This document shows, piece after piece, positions 19,528 through 27,915 of a stretch of 64,000 nt of DNA. Both the position numbers and the translations under genes were made by a program. The notes under the pieces are model-generated. The model ran no database searches, was not told the origin of the DNA, and saw nothing but the letters and a program-made list of their open reading frames with translations. Position 1 is the first letter of the stretch. The number at the start of each line of letters is the position of its first letter. The DNA comes from Fidelibacterota bacterium (GTDB lineage Bacteria > Fidelibacterota > Marinisomatia > SCGC-AAA003-L08 > TS1B11), in assembly GCA_004124875.1 (NCBI GenBank), contig SCKJ01000004.1:186001-250000 (forward strand), in the 5' to 3' direction.

Positions 19528-19605
19528 GTGGAGGCAAAACAAGTTATTGACGTAAAACCCGAGGAGAATGGTCAGACAATTTCTGACAGCAGCTGCCATG
19601 ATTAG
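19528..19605 (+). CDS. Possible 25-codon leader peptide overlapping the next start
   Basis: A GTG at 19528 with GAGG 7 bases upstream opens a 25-codon frame (VEAKQVIDVKPEENG...) that stops at TAG 19603-19605. Its end overlaps ATG 19598 of the next gene in ATGATTAG, a typical coupling arrangement. No family is recognised and it may be a chance frame. The alternative is that translation begins at ATG 19568 in the frame of the next gene. Confidence 0.3.
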   Translation: MEAKQVIDVKPEENGQTISDSSCHD

Positions 19606-19978
19606 CGACGACAACGATTTAACCACTGAGCCCAGTGATACTGACCCCGGCGAAGGGGGCGACGGTACTGATGTGGAAGGGGTCCCCAGCACCGGAACGG
19701 ATGCAGACGATGATAAAAGCACCGACTTTGTGCCTTGGGATGAGGCGAACCTGAAGCAGATGCCGGTATCGAAGTTTGCTCACCAGACCGTCGTGAAACG
19801 CAAGGATGTACAGGTTGGCCAGCCGGTCAAAATTAAGCCTCTGCTGCCCAAGTTTGACGCACCCGCCCCCTCGGAGGCCGAAATAACTCCCATTCTGCAG
19901 GATGATCAGATTGTCGGTGTTAAGGTAGCGTGCGATTGTGGCACAGTACATGAAATCATGTTTGATTTTTCCTCCTGA
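19598..19978 (+). CDS. Small acidic protein with C-terminal CxC motif, first gene of the fapA block
   Basis: 126 aa from ATG 19598; ATG 19568 is in frame but GAGGAG lies only one base ahead of it. The first 40 residues are very acidic and low in complexity (D, E, T, G). The middle is PWDEANLKQMPVSKFAH, and the C-terminus VKVACDCGTVHEIMFDF has two cysteines and a histidine that could bind metal. I do not recognise the family. It ends 2 bases before fapA and directly follows a sigma-54 promoter, so a role in flagellar assembly or its control is likely but unproven. Confidence 0.65.
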   Translation: MISDDNDLTTEPSDTDPGEGGDGTDVEGVPSTGTDADDDKSTDFVPWDEANLKQMPVSKFAHQTVVKRKDVQVGQPVKIKPLLPKFDAPAPSEAEITPILQDDQIVGVKVACDCGTVHEIMFDFSS

Positions 19979-19980
19979 TC

Positions 19981-21444
19981 ATGACTGAAGCTTTCGACAA
20001 CAGCCTGGCCTTCCGCTCATTTTCACCCTCCAGTGATGATTTCATCCAGGTGATGGTGCTCAATGACGGATTTGCTGCCGCGCTCTATGTGCCTGAAGAT
20101 TCCGGCAACTTTCCTTCGGCCAAGCAGGTGTACCTGGCCATTGAGAAAGCACGCGTCAATTTCGGCATTAATGACAAGGCGGTCAGCAAGTTCATTAAGG
20201 AACAGATTCGGGGCAAAGGTCTCATATTTGCGAAGGGTTCGATACCGGGCGATGGCAGCAGCGCCCGTTTGGTCTGGAACCACGTTTCCGAAGATGGCGC
20301 CGCGCCCCAGGATATTACGGAACAGCTGCTGACCAATTCAATTTTACATGTTTTCAGCGTGGTTAAAGAGGGAGACCAGATTCTTTCCAAGCTGCCGGCG
20401 ACATCAGGAGTAATGGGCATCAATGTTTTTAGCGATGAAGTCCAGGTGGGAGGCAAGGATATGGCCATGCCTGAAGGCGAGGGCACGGAACTGTCGGACG
20501 ATGGACTCACGCTGCTGGCGACCCGCAAAGGTATCGCCCAATGGGACGCCGATGTGGTGACCGTCACTGAAATGGAAATGATTGAGGGCGACGTCGATGT
20601 GAAGACGGGCGACGTAAAAGCCGACGGAAACATTTACATCAGAAACGATGTTAACGATGGTCTCAGGCTGGAAGCCATGGGCGACATTTTCATCGGTGGA
20701 AACGTAATCGGCGCCGACGTCTACTCGCGCAGTGGCTCTGTGCGTGTCCACCAAGGTATCATCGGCGAATCACGGGCCAGAATCCTGGCTGGCGCAAATG
20801 TGGTGGCTGAGTACATTCAGGACGCGACTGTGGGGGCCAAGGAAAATGTCGTGGTCCAGAGGCGTATCATCAACAGCGCCGTTACTTCGGGCAGGTTTGT
20901 CACCGCAATGTCCAATGAGGGGCTGATCCGTGGCGGCAGTATTTTCGCGGAGAAGAAAATTGAACTGCTGGTGGCCGGTTCTGAAAATCGATCCATGACT
21001 GAGCTGAAAGTCGGTTTCTCATCGGCGCAGGCGCAGACCAAGGAAAAGTATCAACTGAAGGCCGATCAAAAACGCACCGAGATGGAGTTAGCTTACGTGC
21101 AGAAAAGGCTGGCTTTTTTGACAATTCTCAAGCAGCGCATGGGTACCCTTACCGAGGATAAAGAACTACAGTTTAAGGAGCTCAAGAAAAAGGAGCATCT
21201 GCTGCGGCACGAATCGAGGCGGCACGATAACCTGGAAAGCGACATGGAGCGCCTGAGTCGAGGGCATGATGACGAGGAGATCGAAGCCGAGAGCATTCGC
21301 GTTCACAAAACCATATATACCGAGGTGACCCTGGGAATTGGGGACGCAACGATGGTCATGAACAAAGAGCGACATAATTTGTTAATTTACAGGGCCGGTG
21401 ATATGATCAGCTATGGCCCTCTCGAGCAGGCCATACGCGGGTAA
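19981..21444 (+). CDS. fapA: FapA / DUF342 flagellar assembly protein A
   Basis: 487 aa. An N-terminal domain (about 1-165) with VYLAIEKARVNFGI and IIAKGSIPGDG-like elements is followed by a right-handed beta-solenoid (about 170-345) with repeated GDV/GNI/GGNVIGADV turns, then a long coiled coil (about 345-435). This is the FapA plan. FapA-type proteins influence flagellar number or placement in several polar flagellates. Immediate neighbours are the CxC protein upstream and a response regulator 32 bases downstream. Confidence 0.88.
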   Translation: MTEAFDNSLAFRSFSPSSDDFIQVMVLNDGFAAALYVPEDSGNFPSAKQVYLAIEKARVNFGINDKAVSKFIKEQIRGKGLIFAKGSIPGDGSSARLVWNHVSEDGAAPQDITEQLLTNSILHVFSVVKEGDQILSKLPATSGVMGINVFSDEVQVGGKDMAMPEGEGTELSDDGLTLLATRKGIAQWDADVVTVTEMEMIEGDVDVKTGDVKADGNIYIRNDVNDGLRLEAMGDIFIGGNVIGADVYSRSGSVRVHQGIIGESRARILAGANVVAEYIQDATVGAKENVVVQRRIINSAVTSGRFVTAMSNEGLIRGGSIFAEKKIELLVAGSENRSMTELKVGFSSAQAQTKEKYQLKADQKRTEMELAYVQKRLAFLTILKQRMGTLTEDKELQFKELKKKEHLLRHESRRHDNLESDMERLSRGHDDEEIEAESIRVHKTIYTEVTLGIGDATMVMNKERHNLLIYRAGDMISYGPLEQAIRG

Positions 21445-21476
21445 CAGCTTGAGTTAACGGCAGCGGCAGAGGCATT

Positions 21477-22871
21477 ATGCAAGCACGAATCCTGGTAGTC
21501 GATGACGAAAAATTTATAGTCGAAGCCATTTCGCAGCACCTGACCCAACTGGGCCATGAGGTCCGCGCGTTTCTTGATCCGACCGAGGCTCTGCTGGCCA
21601 TCAAAAATGAGCCGATCGATCTGGTGCTTACCGACCTGCGCATGCCCGATGTCTCCGGTATGGACATTACCCGGGCCGTCTATGACAGAGGTGAGGACAC
21701 CCGCGTCGTGATCCTCACCGGTTACGCCACGCTCGACTCTGCCATAGAGTCGGTGCACCTGCAGGTGTACGCCTACCTCAACAAGCCGTTTGATCTGCGG
21801 CAGCTCGGCCAGGTAGTGGAGCGCGCGCTGAATGAGCAGCGTCTGGAACGCGAGAACAAGGAGCTGACTGAGAAAATCAGCAATATGCTATCTGATATCA
21901 CCACCCTCTACGAAGTCTCCCGGCTCATTTATGATACCGACGATTTTGACATGACCCTGGAGTTTGTCCTGGAGACCCTTTCGATCGGTTTGGGAATATC
22001 CCACAGTGTCCTGATTACCAAGACCAGCAGCGGTGAGTATTCCATTGCCAAGGCCAATATGCCCGAAAATTCGAAAATCGCCGGAATTCTGGACAATGTT
22101 CCCTGGGCCGACCTCGAGAAAGTCGTGCCGGGACCGGATTCGGCAACCTTTGCCTTCGACGGTAAGCCCCAATCCGTGCTCAAGGCCCTGCATGCCGGGG
22201 ACGAGGAGCTGCGCGCGATGGTGGTGACCCCTGTCTGGTATCGCGAGGCCCTCTACGGCTACCTGATCGTCCTGCAGGTCGGCGACATGGGAAAATTCAG
22301 CGCTGACCAGGAGACCCTGCTCGGCATTCTGGCGACTCAGATCGCTCCGCAGATCTATCAGGCCAGCGATGGGACGGTGGACGCCCCGACCCGCGGCTAT
22401 CTGGCTCGCAGCCATAACATATTGAGAGAGCGCATCAAGCAGGCCATCCACGGGAAAGAAGAAAAATTCGCCATTACGCTGGTCAGGTTGGGCACGGACC
22501 GCATCTGGTCGAACCTCAATCAGCTGCAAGAATTCCAGACGGCCGTGGAAAACCTGGTCAAGTCACACCAGGAAGAGGCCGAGCTGCACTGGCTGGGCGG
22601 CGATACGGCCATGATCCTGTTCCCCAATTTGACCCAGATTGAGGCCGAAGTGACTTGCATGGCCATCGATACCGATTATGTCCGGGGTGAAGCCGTGCTG
22701 CCCCCCACCGATATGCTGGAGGAGGGCGCAGGGATGACCTTCGCCTCCACCGTGTGGCCCAATGATGGCGACGAGGCGGGACCCCTGTTAACCCTCACAT
22801 GGTTCCGTCTGATGAGCGAGATACAGCGGGAGGAAATTCGTCTTGGCGAGGTAACTTCTGAGGATGAATAA
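21477..22871 (+). CDS. Response regulator with REC, coiled-coil and GAF-like domains
   Basis: 464 aa. The receiver (residues 1-120) has the acidic pair DD 9-10, phospho-acceptor Asp53 in LVLTDLRMPDVSG, T in ILTGYAT and Lys in LNKPF, so it looks active. A short coiled coil (about 120-150) leads to a GAF-like domain (about 150-300) with TTLYEVSRLIYDTDDFDMTLEFVLETL. The last 150 residues resemble no output domain I can name; no DNA-binding motif is visible. RBS GGCAGAGGC precedes ATG 21477. Its stop overlaps the next regulator by 8 bases, so it acts in the same pathway as the downstream kinase. Confidence 0.82.
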   Translation: MQARILVVDDEKFIVEAISQHLTQLGHEVRAFLDPTEALLAIKNEPIDLVLTDLRMPDVSGMDITRAVYDRGEDTRVVILTGYATLDSAIESVHLQVYAYLNKPFDLRQLGQVVERALNEQRLERENKELTEKISNMLSDITTLYEVSRLIYDTDDFDMTLEFVLETLSIGLGISHSVLITKTSSGEYSIAKANMPENSKIAGILDNVPWADLEKVVPGPDSATFAFDGKPQSVLKALHAGDEELRAMVVTPVWYREALYGYLIVLQVGDMGKFSADQETLLGILATQIAPQIYQASDGTVDAPTRGYLARSHNILRERIKQAIHGKEEKFAITLVRLGTDRIWSNLNQLQEFQTAVENLVKSHQEEAELHWLGGDTAMILFPNLTQIEAEVTCMAIDTDYVRGEAVLPPTDMLEEGAGMTFASTVWPNDGDEAGPLLTLTWFRLMSEIQREEIRLGEVTSEDE

Positions 22872-23550
22872 CCCGAGTCCAACAGAGCCGGCCGGAAATG
22901 CCGTGATCATAGTTGAGGATGATGAGATCGTCCTCAAAACTCTCTCACTGCAGCTCATTGATCGCGGTTGGGACATCTTTACCACGCACAAGGAGGCCAC
23001 GGCCCTGAACCTGTGCAGGAGCCATCCCCATGCAGTTGTGCTCATCGGAGCGGGGATGCCAGACTTGGATGGTGTTATGCTGGCGAGAAAGCTCAAGGAA
23101 TCCGAACCCGACCGCATCGTTATCGCCATGACCGGCTACCCGCGCCTTAACCAACTCCTCGAAGGGCTCTATCACGAAACCTTTGATTACCTCGTCAAAC
23201 CGTTCAGGATTGAGCAGCTCGATATGGTCATCGACAGGGCACGCCGTGAAATTAATCTGCGCCAGGAAAACACGGCCCTGAAGCTTGAAGTGGAGCGGTT
23301 GCGCGGCAGCCTGGCTGAAGCCCTGGAGCCCGAAACGCCCACACCGGCGCCGGAGGAATCCGAATCGCTCACACTCGACCCGAGGCGGCCTTCATTGGAG
23401 CGCAGCCCCAGCGCCATTGCCAGTTACGAGCGGCAGATTCGCTCATCCACGGCTGCGCAGGGACCGCCGCCACAGGCCGGGCAGCCCATGCCTGAGGAGG
23501 AGGCGGGTCCCCCCACAACGCCCGGTCTGGAGAGCCCCGGTGGCGACTAA
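22864..23550 (+). CDS. Atypical receiver-domain protein lacking the phospho-aspartate
   Basis: 228 aa. The receiver fold (about residues 12-130) retains the acidic pocket VEDDE (18-21), MTGYP and LVKPF, but the position of the phosphorylated Asp holds Gly62 in VVLIGAGMPDLDG. A coiled coil (about 130-160) and a proline-, glutamate- and serine-rich tail (160-228) follow, without a DNA-binding domain. It overlaps its neighbours by 8 and 11 bases, between an intact regulator and a histidine kinase. Likely a phosphorylation-independent adaptor of the kinase; that is inference. Confidence 0.8.
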   Translation: MNNPSPTEPAGNAVIIVEDDEIVLKTLSLQLIDRGWDIFTTHKEATALNLCRSHPHAVVLIGAGMPDLDGVMLARKLKESEPDRIVIAMTGYPRLNQLLEGLYHETFDYLVKPFRIEQLDMVIDRARREINLRQENTALKLEVERLRGSLAEALEPETPTPAPEESESLTLDPRRPSLERSPSAIASYERQIRSSTAAQGPPPQAGQPMPEEEAGPPTTPGLESPGGD

Positions 23551-24715
23551 GCTCGATCCGGACGCCTCCCTGGATGAGCTGCTGGCCCAATTCCGCCTGG
23601 CGGCCTCCGGTGTGCAGGCAGCCTATCATCAGCTCGAACAGGAGCTGCTCTCAGGCACGGAGCCGCAGCAGTGGGAAACGGTGGTGGACTCGGAGGGGCT
23701 GGAGCTGCCCAACCTGGCCCCCCTGCACCTCATGGGCTCCCTGGTTGCTGGACTTTCCAAAGCCTCCATGGTTATGAATCAGGATCTGCAGATAGTTTCG
23801 GCCAATGCCGAGGCCCAACGCCTGTTTCACCTCGATGGGGAAACTGACTTGAGAGCGGTCGTTGTGCCACGGGTCGTTGAAAAATTTAGCCAGCTGATCA
23901 ACGATACCGCATCTGTCAGCGGTCTGGAAATCAAGTTGCAGGAGGGGGGCGCGGCGGGCATTTTTGACTGCATATACCTGGATAATCCCATTGAAAAGGG
24001 GCGCCTGCTGTTGCTGGTGGCTCAGGATTTGGAGCTCGATCACCTGCGCGAGGTGCAGGACCAAATCCTGAAAAATCTAACCGGCACTCTGGTACATGAA
24101 ATCCGCACACCGCTGACATCGATGCAGGGTTTCGCCGAACTCCTTTTGCAGGTACAGGACCTGGATCCCAAGGAGAGCGACAAACTGCAGTTTATACGCA
24201 GCGGCATTGACCGCCTCAACCTGCTGGCATCTGCCCTGGGAACAGTTTTTCGGGAAATCGCGGAACCGCACTGGATCAAGGTGAACATGAACGGATATTT
24301 GCAGGAGGTGGCCTCCGGATTCCTGGAGGGCCGCGAGCTTCCAGCTGCGGTAATTGAGCTGCGCCTCCTGGAACAGGACGTGCAGATCGTCACCGATCCT
24401 GAGTTGGTCCGTGAGGCATTGGGCAGGGTCCTGGAAAACGCCGTGGAGGCCCTCGAGTCCCCTGCGTCCGGGGACATCACACTCTCGGCGCAGCACGATG
24501 GCGCTGAGTTGGTCATCACCATTACTGACAAGGGTCCCCAGGCAGCCGGCGACGATACCACCGAATGGTGGGTGCCTTTCTACACCAACAAATCGGGCCA
24601 CCTGGGATTGGGACTTGTGCAGGTGCGCCGCATTTTTGAAATTTTAGGGGGCTCGGCAACGATTGAACCCGGCCAATCGCAGGGCATGACCGTGCAATTG
24701 ACACTGCCCCTGTAA
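23540..24715 (+). CDS. PAS-type sensor histidine kinase (FlrB/FleS/AtoS-like)
   Basis: 391 aa from GTG 23540, overlapping the previous stop by 11 bases; the longer open frame upstream is only the shadow of that gene. It has no membrane segments, so it is cytoplasmic. A PAS domain (about 70-165, MVMNQDLQIVSANAEAQRLF), a HisKA domain with His186 in LVHEIRTPLTSMQGF and an ATPase domain with GRVLENAVEAL (N box), ITDKGP and GLGLVQVRRIFEILGG (G boxes) are present. The cytoplasmic kinase next to a sigma-54 activator is the FlrB/FlrC or FleS/FleR arrangement that fires mid-class flagellar genes. Confidence 0.88.
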   Translation: MATKLDPDASLDELLAQFRLAASGVQAAYHQLEQELLSGTEPQQWETVVDSEGLELPNLAPLHLMGSLVAGLSKASMVMNQDLQIVSANAEAQRLFHLDGETDLRAVVVPRVVEKFSQLINDTASVSGLEIKLQEGGAAGIFDCIYLDNPIEKGRLLLLVAQDLELDHLREVQDQILKNLTGTLVHEIRTPLTSMQGFAELLLQVQDLDPKESDKLQFIRSGIDRLNLLASALGTVFREIAEPHWIKVNMNGYLQEVASGFLEGRELPAAVIELRLLEQDVQIVTDPELVREALGRVLENAVEALESPASGDITLSAQHDGAELVITITDKGPQAAGDDTTEWWVPFYTNKSGHLGLGLVQVRRIFEILGGSATIEPGQSQGMTVQLTLPL

Positions 24716-24752
24716 GTCCATGTACCATCCATTAAGAGCCTAAGGAGTCAGG

Positions 24753-26120
24753 ATGAAGCCGCACCGCATACTGGTGGTTGATGACGATAGCTATATTCGG
24801 CTGTTCCTGGAGGAAACCCTCGTGGGACAAAAGTATGAAGTGGAGGTGGCCAAGGATGGTGAGCAGGCGTGGAAAATGCTGCAAGCCTCGCCACCTGACC
24901 TGGTCCTTTCTGATTTGAAGATGCCCAAAATGGACGGCCTGGCCCTGTTGGAGAACATCAACACGCTTGAGGATCCCCCTGGCGTTGTGCTGATTACGGC
25001 CTATGGAACGGTGGCGACGGCCGTACAGGCCATGAAACTGGGCGCGTTCGACTATCTCACCAAGCCATTTTCCATCACCGAAATCGAAGCCCGTCTCAAC
25101 CGCTACTTTGAAATCAACTCATTGCGGCGGGAAAATCGGCAGCTCAAGGATAAGATTAAATCGACTGAGGTGGTTTCCAATATGACCGGCGCCAGCTCGC
25201 AGCTGCAGGATGTTCTCGATATCATCGACATGGTCAGCAAGAGTGATGCCCCCGTTTTCATCCAGGGCGAAAGCGGCACGGGAAAAGAGCTGGTTGCGAC
25301 GGCAGTACATCGGCGCAGCAACCGGGCCGACGGTCCGTTCCTGCAGACCAACTGCGCCGCGATCCCCGAGAACCTCATGGAAAGCACACTGTTCGGCCAT
25401 GTTCAGGGCGCCTTTACCGGCGCCGGGAAGACGACCAAGGGGCTGTTCGAAGAGGCGGACGGCGGCACCTTGCTGCTGGACGAGATCAGCGAAATTCCGG
25501 TGGGGCTGCAGGCCAAACTCCTGCGGGTTCTGCAGGAACAACAGCTCAACAAAGTCGGCAGCCACAAGACGGTAAACATAGACGTGCGCATCATCGCCAC
25601 CACGAATCAGGACATTCAGCAGCGGGTCAAGGATGGACGGTTCCGGGAGGACCTGTACTATCGCCTCAACGTTGTGCCGATCCATGTGCCGCCACTACGG
25701 GAGCGCAAGGGGGATATCCCTCTGCTCGTCGAACACTTTGTCGCCATGTTCTGCGACAAGTACCATCAATCCCGCAAGCAGGTCGACGCCGATACCATGC
25801 GGCGCCTGGAAGTCTACGATTGGCCCGGGAACGTCCGTGAAATGAAGAACAACGCCGAGCGTGCGATCCTGTTTTCCGGCGATGCCAAGACGCTGACCAT
25901 GAACCACTTCTTCCCGCCGGTCCTCAAGGACGCCGGTATCAGCAAAGAGGTCTTCAACGGCGCACGCACCATCGCGGAGGTAGAGCGTGAGGCGATCTTG
26001 GCCACCCTGGACGGCACCGGCCAGAATCGGACCCAGGCAGCCAAAATTCTCGATATTTCCGTTAAAACCCTGCGGAATAAGCTGAAACAGTACGGTATTG
26101 CCGGCGCTGACCAGACCTGA
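24753..26120 (+). CDS. NtrC-class sigma-54 activator, FlrC/FleR-like
   Basis: 455 aa: receiver with Asp54 in [16 protein letters not shown]+ domain with Walker A GESGTGKE (about 171), the sigma-54-contacting loop GAFTGA (about 219), Walker [10 protein letters not shown], arginine finger region [11 protein letters not shown], and a C-terminal Fis-type helix-turn-helix ([24 protein letters not shown]). RBS AAGGAG lies before ATG 24753. It follows its probable kinase by 37 bases. Sigma-54-like promoters lie at 19459, 26274 and 53745, which makes it the obvious candidate to activate the flagellar blocks. Confidence 0.93.
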   Translation: MKPHRILVVDDDSYIRLFLEETLVGQKYEVEVAKDGEQAWKMLQASPPDLVLSDLKMPKMDGLALLENINTLEDPPGVVLITAYGTVATAVQAMKLGAFDYLTKPFSITEIEARLNRYFEINSLRRENRQLKDKIKSTEVVSNMTGASSQLQDVLDIIDMVSKSDAPVFIQGESGTGKELVATAVHRRSNRADGPFLQTNCAAIPENLMESTLFGHVQGAFTGAGKTTKGLFEEADGGTLLLDEISEIPVGLQAKLLRVLQEQQLNKVGSHKTVNIDVRIIATTNQDIQQRVKDGRFREDLYYRLNVVPIHVPPLRERKGDIPLLVEHFVAMFCDKYHQSRKQVDADTMRRLEVYDWPGNVREMKNNAERAILFSGDAKTLTMNHFFPPVLKDAGISKEVFNGARTIAEVEREAILATLDGTGQNRTQAAKILDISVKTLRNKLKQYGIAGADQT

Positions 26121-26183
26121 TGCCGCCGTCGCCCTCGACCAGGCATAATCTGAACATCCCCCGGTAAATTATTCCCTCCGCAA

Positions 26184-26200
26184 ACGGGAACTGTTCCCGT
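26184..26200. promoter_or_regulatory. Perfect palindrome upstream of the flgB promoter
   Basis: ACGGGAAC-T-GTTCCCGT is a perfect inverted repeat (8 bp arms, one central base) centred about 85 bases before the -24 box of the flgB promoter. That distance suits an enhancer site of an NtrC-class activator. It is not followed by a T run, so it is a poor terminator for the regulator gene. Confidence 0.5.
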
Positions 26201-26273
26201 CCGGCCCCCTGAACCCATCCCACAAGCTCAAAACCCCGACGGGGAGGCCGCAGTATGTGATGTGGAGCACCGT

Positions 26274-26290
26274 TTGGCACAAATATTGAA
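26274..26290 (+). promoter_or_regulatory. Sigma-54-like promoter of the flgB block
   Basis: TTGGCACAAATATTGAA has a perfect -24 half (TTGGCAC, GG at 26276-26277) and a -12 half with TTGA in place of TTGC, at the standard 10-base spacing. Transcription would begin near 26300, 30 bases before flgB. The same TTGA variant is found before flgF. Confidence 0.6.
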
Positions 26291-26329
26291 GCCCTATTCG
26301 TGGAATGAACATCAAATGCATAGTGGACC

Positions 26330-26698
26330 ATGAAAATTTTTAACACACCTAGCAATGCGCTGATTAAGAGGTCGCTCGATCTGTTGACGCGGCATCACCA
26401 AAACATTTCAGAAAATGTTTCGCGGATGAACGATCCGGACTACAAGCGCAAGCCGACCCGCTTTCTGGACGACTTGGCCCGCGCGGAGAGGTCCATGCGC
26501 CTCAGATCTTCTCACCTCCGGCACATTGTTCCGGATGAGGGGGAGGGCCATGTTCCCGAGTGGGAGAAAGGGAAAGTGCAGCTGACCCGCGAAATGGCAG
26601 ATTTGGCCCAAAACCAGATTCGTTACGACTTTTCCAGCCGCATCATGCGCCGCCGCTTTGAGGGCCTGCTGCAAAGCATTACCGGACGCACCCGATAG
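26330..26698 (+). CDS. flgB: Flagellar basal-body rod protein FlgB
   Basis: 122 aa, the family's usual size. The N-terminal helix NALIKRSLDLLTRHHQNISENVSRMNDPDYKR is the rod-protein signature (heptad helix followed by N-x-x-x-x-x-P-x-Y-K-R), here with E-N-V-S-R in place of the common N-N-I-A-N. FlgB forms the proximal rod in the periplasm and is exported by the flagellar type III system. First gene of a long co-directional run; a sigma-54-like promoter lies 40 bases upstream. Confidence 0.92.
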   Translation: MKIFNTPSNALIKRSLDLLTRHHQNISENVSRMNDPDYKRKPTRFLDDLARAERSMRLRSSHLRHIVPDEGEGHVPEWEKGKVQLTREMADLAQNQIRYDFSSRIMRRRFEGLLQSITGRTR

Positions 26699-26713
26699 GA
26701 GTTATGGCATACC

Positions 26714-27199
26714 ATGAAGATTCAAGGCATATTTAGCGTTTTCGGACACGTTGCCCGCGGCCTCACCAGTGAACTGACCCGGCTGCAGACCGTGTCAGAG
26801 AACATTTCCAACGCCAATCAGGTGGCCGGAGACGGCGAACCGATTTATCATCGCAAACAGGTCGATCCCCAATCATTTAAAGAACAGTTTCAATCGCGGC
26901 TCAGGGGCAAGTCTCTCGCGCTGCGGCGCAATCACATCGTCCATATGCGCGGCACGACGGAGCAGAGACGTTTTAACAGCGGCAACTGGCCGGTGGCAAA
27001 AATCATAGAAAGCACCAATGAGCGTCTCGTATTTGATCCGACGCACCCCAAAGCCAATACCCAGGGTTACGTGCGCATGCCCGATGTCAATGTTGTGGAG
27101 GAGATGATGCAGATGATCACCGCGACGCGCTCTTACGAGGCCAACGCGTCGGTCCTGGCTGCAGCCAAGCAGATGGCCAAACGGACACTGGACCTGTAA
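26714..27199 (+). CDS. flgC: Flagellar basal-body rod protein FlgC
   Basis: 161 aa. It opens with a rod helix (ELTRLQTVSENISNANQ) and ends with the C-terminal rod motif YVRMPDVNVVEEMMQMITATRSYEANASVLAAAKQMAKRTLDL, the FlgC pattern. It is slightly longer than the enteric protein (134 aa). Proximal rod subunit. RBS GGAGT before ATG 26714; the stop abuts the next ATG. Confidence 0.95.
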   Translation: MKIQGIFSVFGHVARGLTSELTRLQTVSENISNANQVAGDGEPIYHRKQVDPQSFKEQFQSRLRGKSLALRRNHIVHMRGTTEQRRFNSGNWPVAKIIESTNERLVFDPTHPKANTQGYVRMPDVNVVEEMMQMITATRSYEANASVLAAAKQMAKRTLDL

Positions 27200-27538
27200 A
27201 TGGCTATGGAAGTTCGTTTTCCGTTGCTGCATCAGATATCCCAGGCGTTGACCGCGGGCATCAAACCTACAGCAGAGGTGGGTCGCGGTAATGGGGCCGG
27301 GGCGGTGGAGCCGGCAGGGCAGGAGCCGGTCCGGATGGCGCCGCCAGACCTGCAGAACCTGGCCACTGCCATCAACACCGGCAATACGAGTCTTTTGCTT
27401 TCGCCGCAGGAAATAGAAATTTTAGATGCTCTGTTTGTAAATCCATCACACCATTCGGAGGCATCCGGGTTTACATTAGGCAGCTCCCGGAATCCCCGTC
27501 CCGCAGTGAAGGGAAGCTTTGTAGATTTAAGAGGTTAA
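27200..27538 (+). CDS. Unknown small protein between flgC and fliE
   Basis: 112 aa starting on the base after the flgC stop (ATG 27200; ATG 27206 is also in frame). The middle (about 25-45) is glycine- and alanine-rich. The only ordered-looking piece is LLLSPQEIEILDALFV (about residues 65-80), followed by a tail ending RPAVKGSFVDLRG. No signal peptide or membrane helix. I recognise no family. Its position between rod gene flgC and rod-MS-ring adapter gene fliE implies a basal-body or export-related job, which is inferred from context only. Confidence 0.7.
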   Translation: MAMEVRFPLLHQISQALTAGIKPTAEVGRGNGAGAVEPAGQEPVRMAPPDLQNLATAINTGNTSLLLSPQEIEILDALFVNPSHHSEASGFTLGSSRNPRPAVKGSFVDLRG

Positions 27539-27541
27539 CAG

Positions 27542-27850
27542 ATGAAAATTCCAGGCATTACACCCCGCATACTACCGCTGGATCCCACTGGCGCAGGCAA
27601 ACCCGCAAAAGAGTCCGGCAAAACCGGGATGCCCTCATTTGCCGATTCGATGAAAGAGCTGTTTTACTCGGTGAACGATAAGGCCGCCGTGGCCGACACC
27701 AAAGTCACCCAAGTTATTACCGGCGAAAATGACGACCTGCACAATGCCATGATTGCCCTGGAAGAGGCCAACATCAGTTTTCAGCTGATGCTTGAAGTGC
27801 GCAACAAGATGCTGGAAGCCTACCAGGAAATCAACAGGATGAACATCTGA
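27542..27850 (+). CDS. fliE: Flagellar hook-basal body protein FliE
   Basis: 102 aa, typical FliE length. The C-terminal half carries the family motif NDLHNAMIALEEANISFQLMLEVRNKMLEAYQEINRM-like run. FliE links the MS ring to the proximal rod and is an early export substrate. Three bases after the unknown gene and 65 bases before fliF. Confidence 0.95.
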   Translation: MKIPGITPRILPLDPTGAGKPAKESGKTGMPSFADSMKELFYSVNDKAAVADTKVTQVITGENDDLHNAMIALEEANISFQLMLEVRNKMLEAYQEINRMNI

Positions 27851-27915
27851 CGGCTGACAGTTTTGGCCTGATGGAACAGTTAAGACCCAACCATGAAAAC
27901 TGAGGTTAAGTAAAT

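Noticed and set aside
23285-23539. Longer N-terminus for the histidine kinase
   Set aside because: The upstream part is the out-of-frame shadow of the pseudo-receiver gene; GTG 23540 gives a coherent start.
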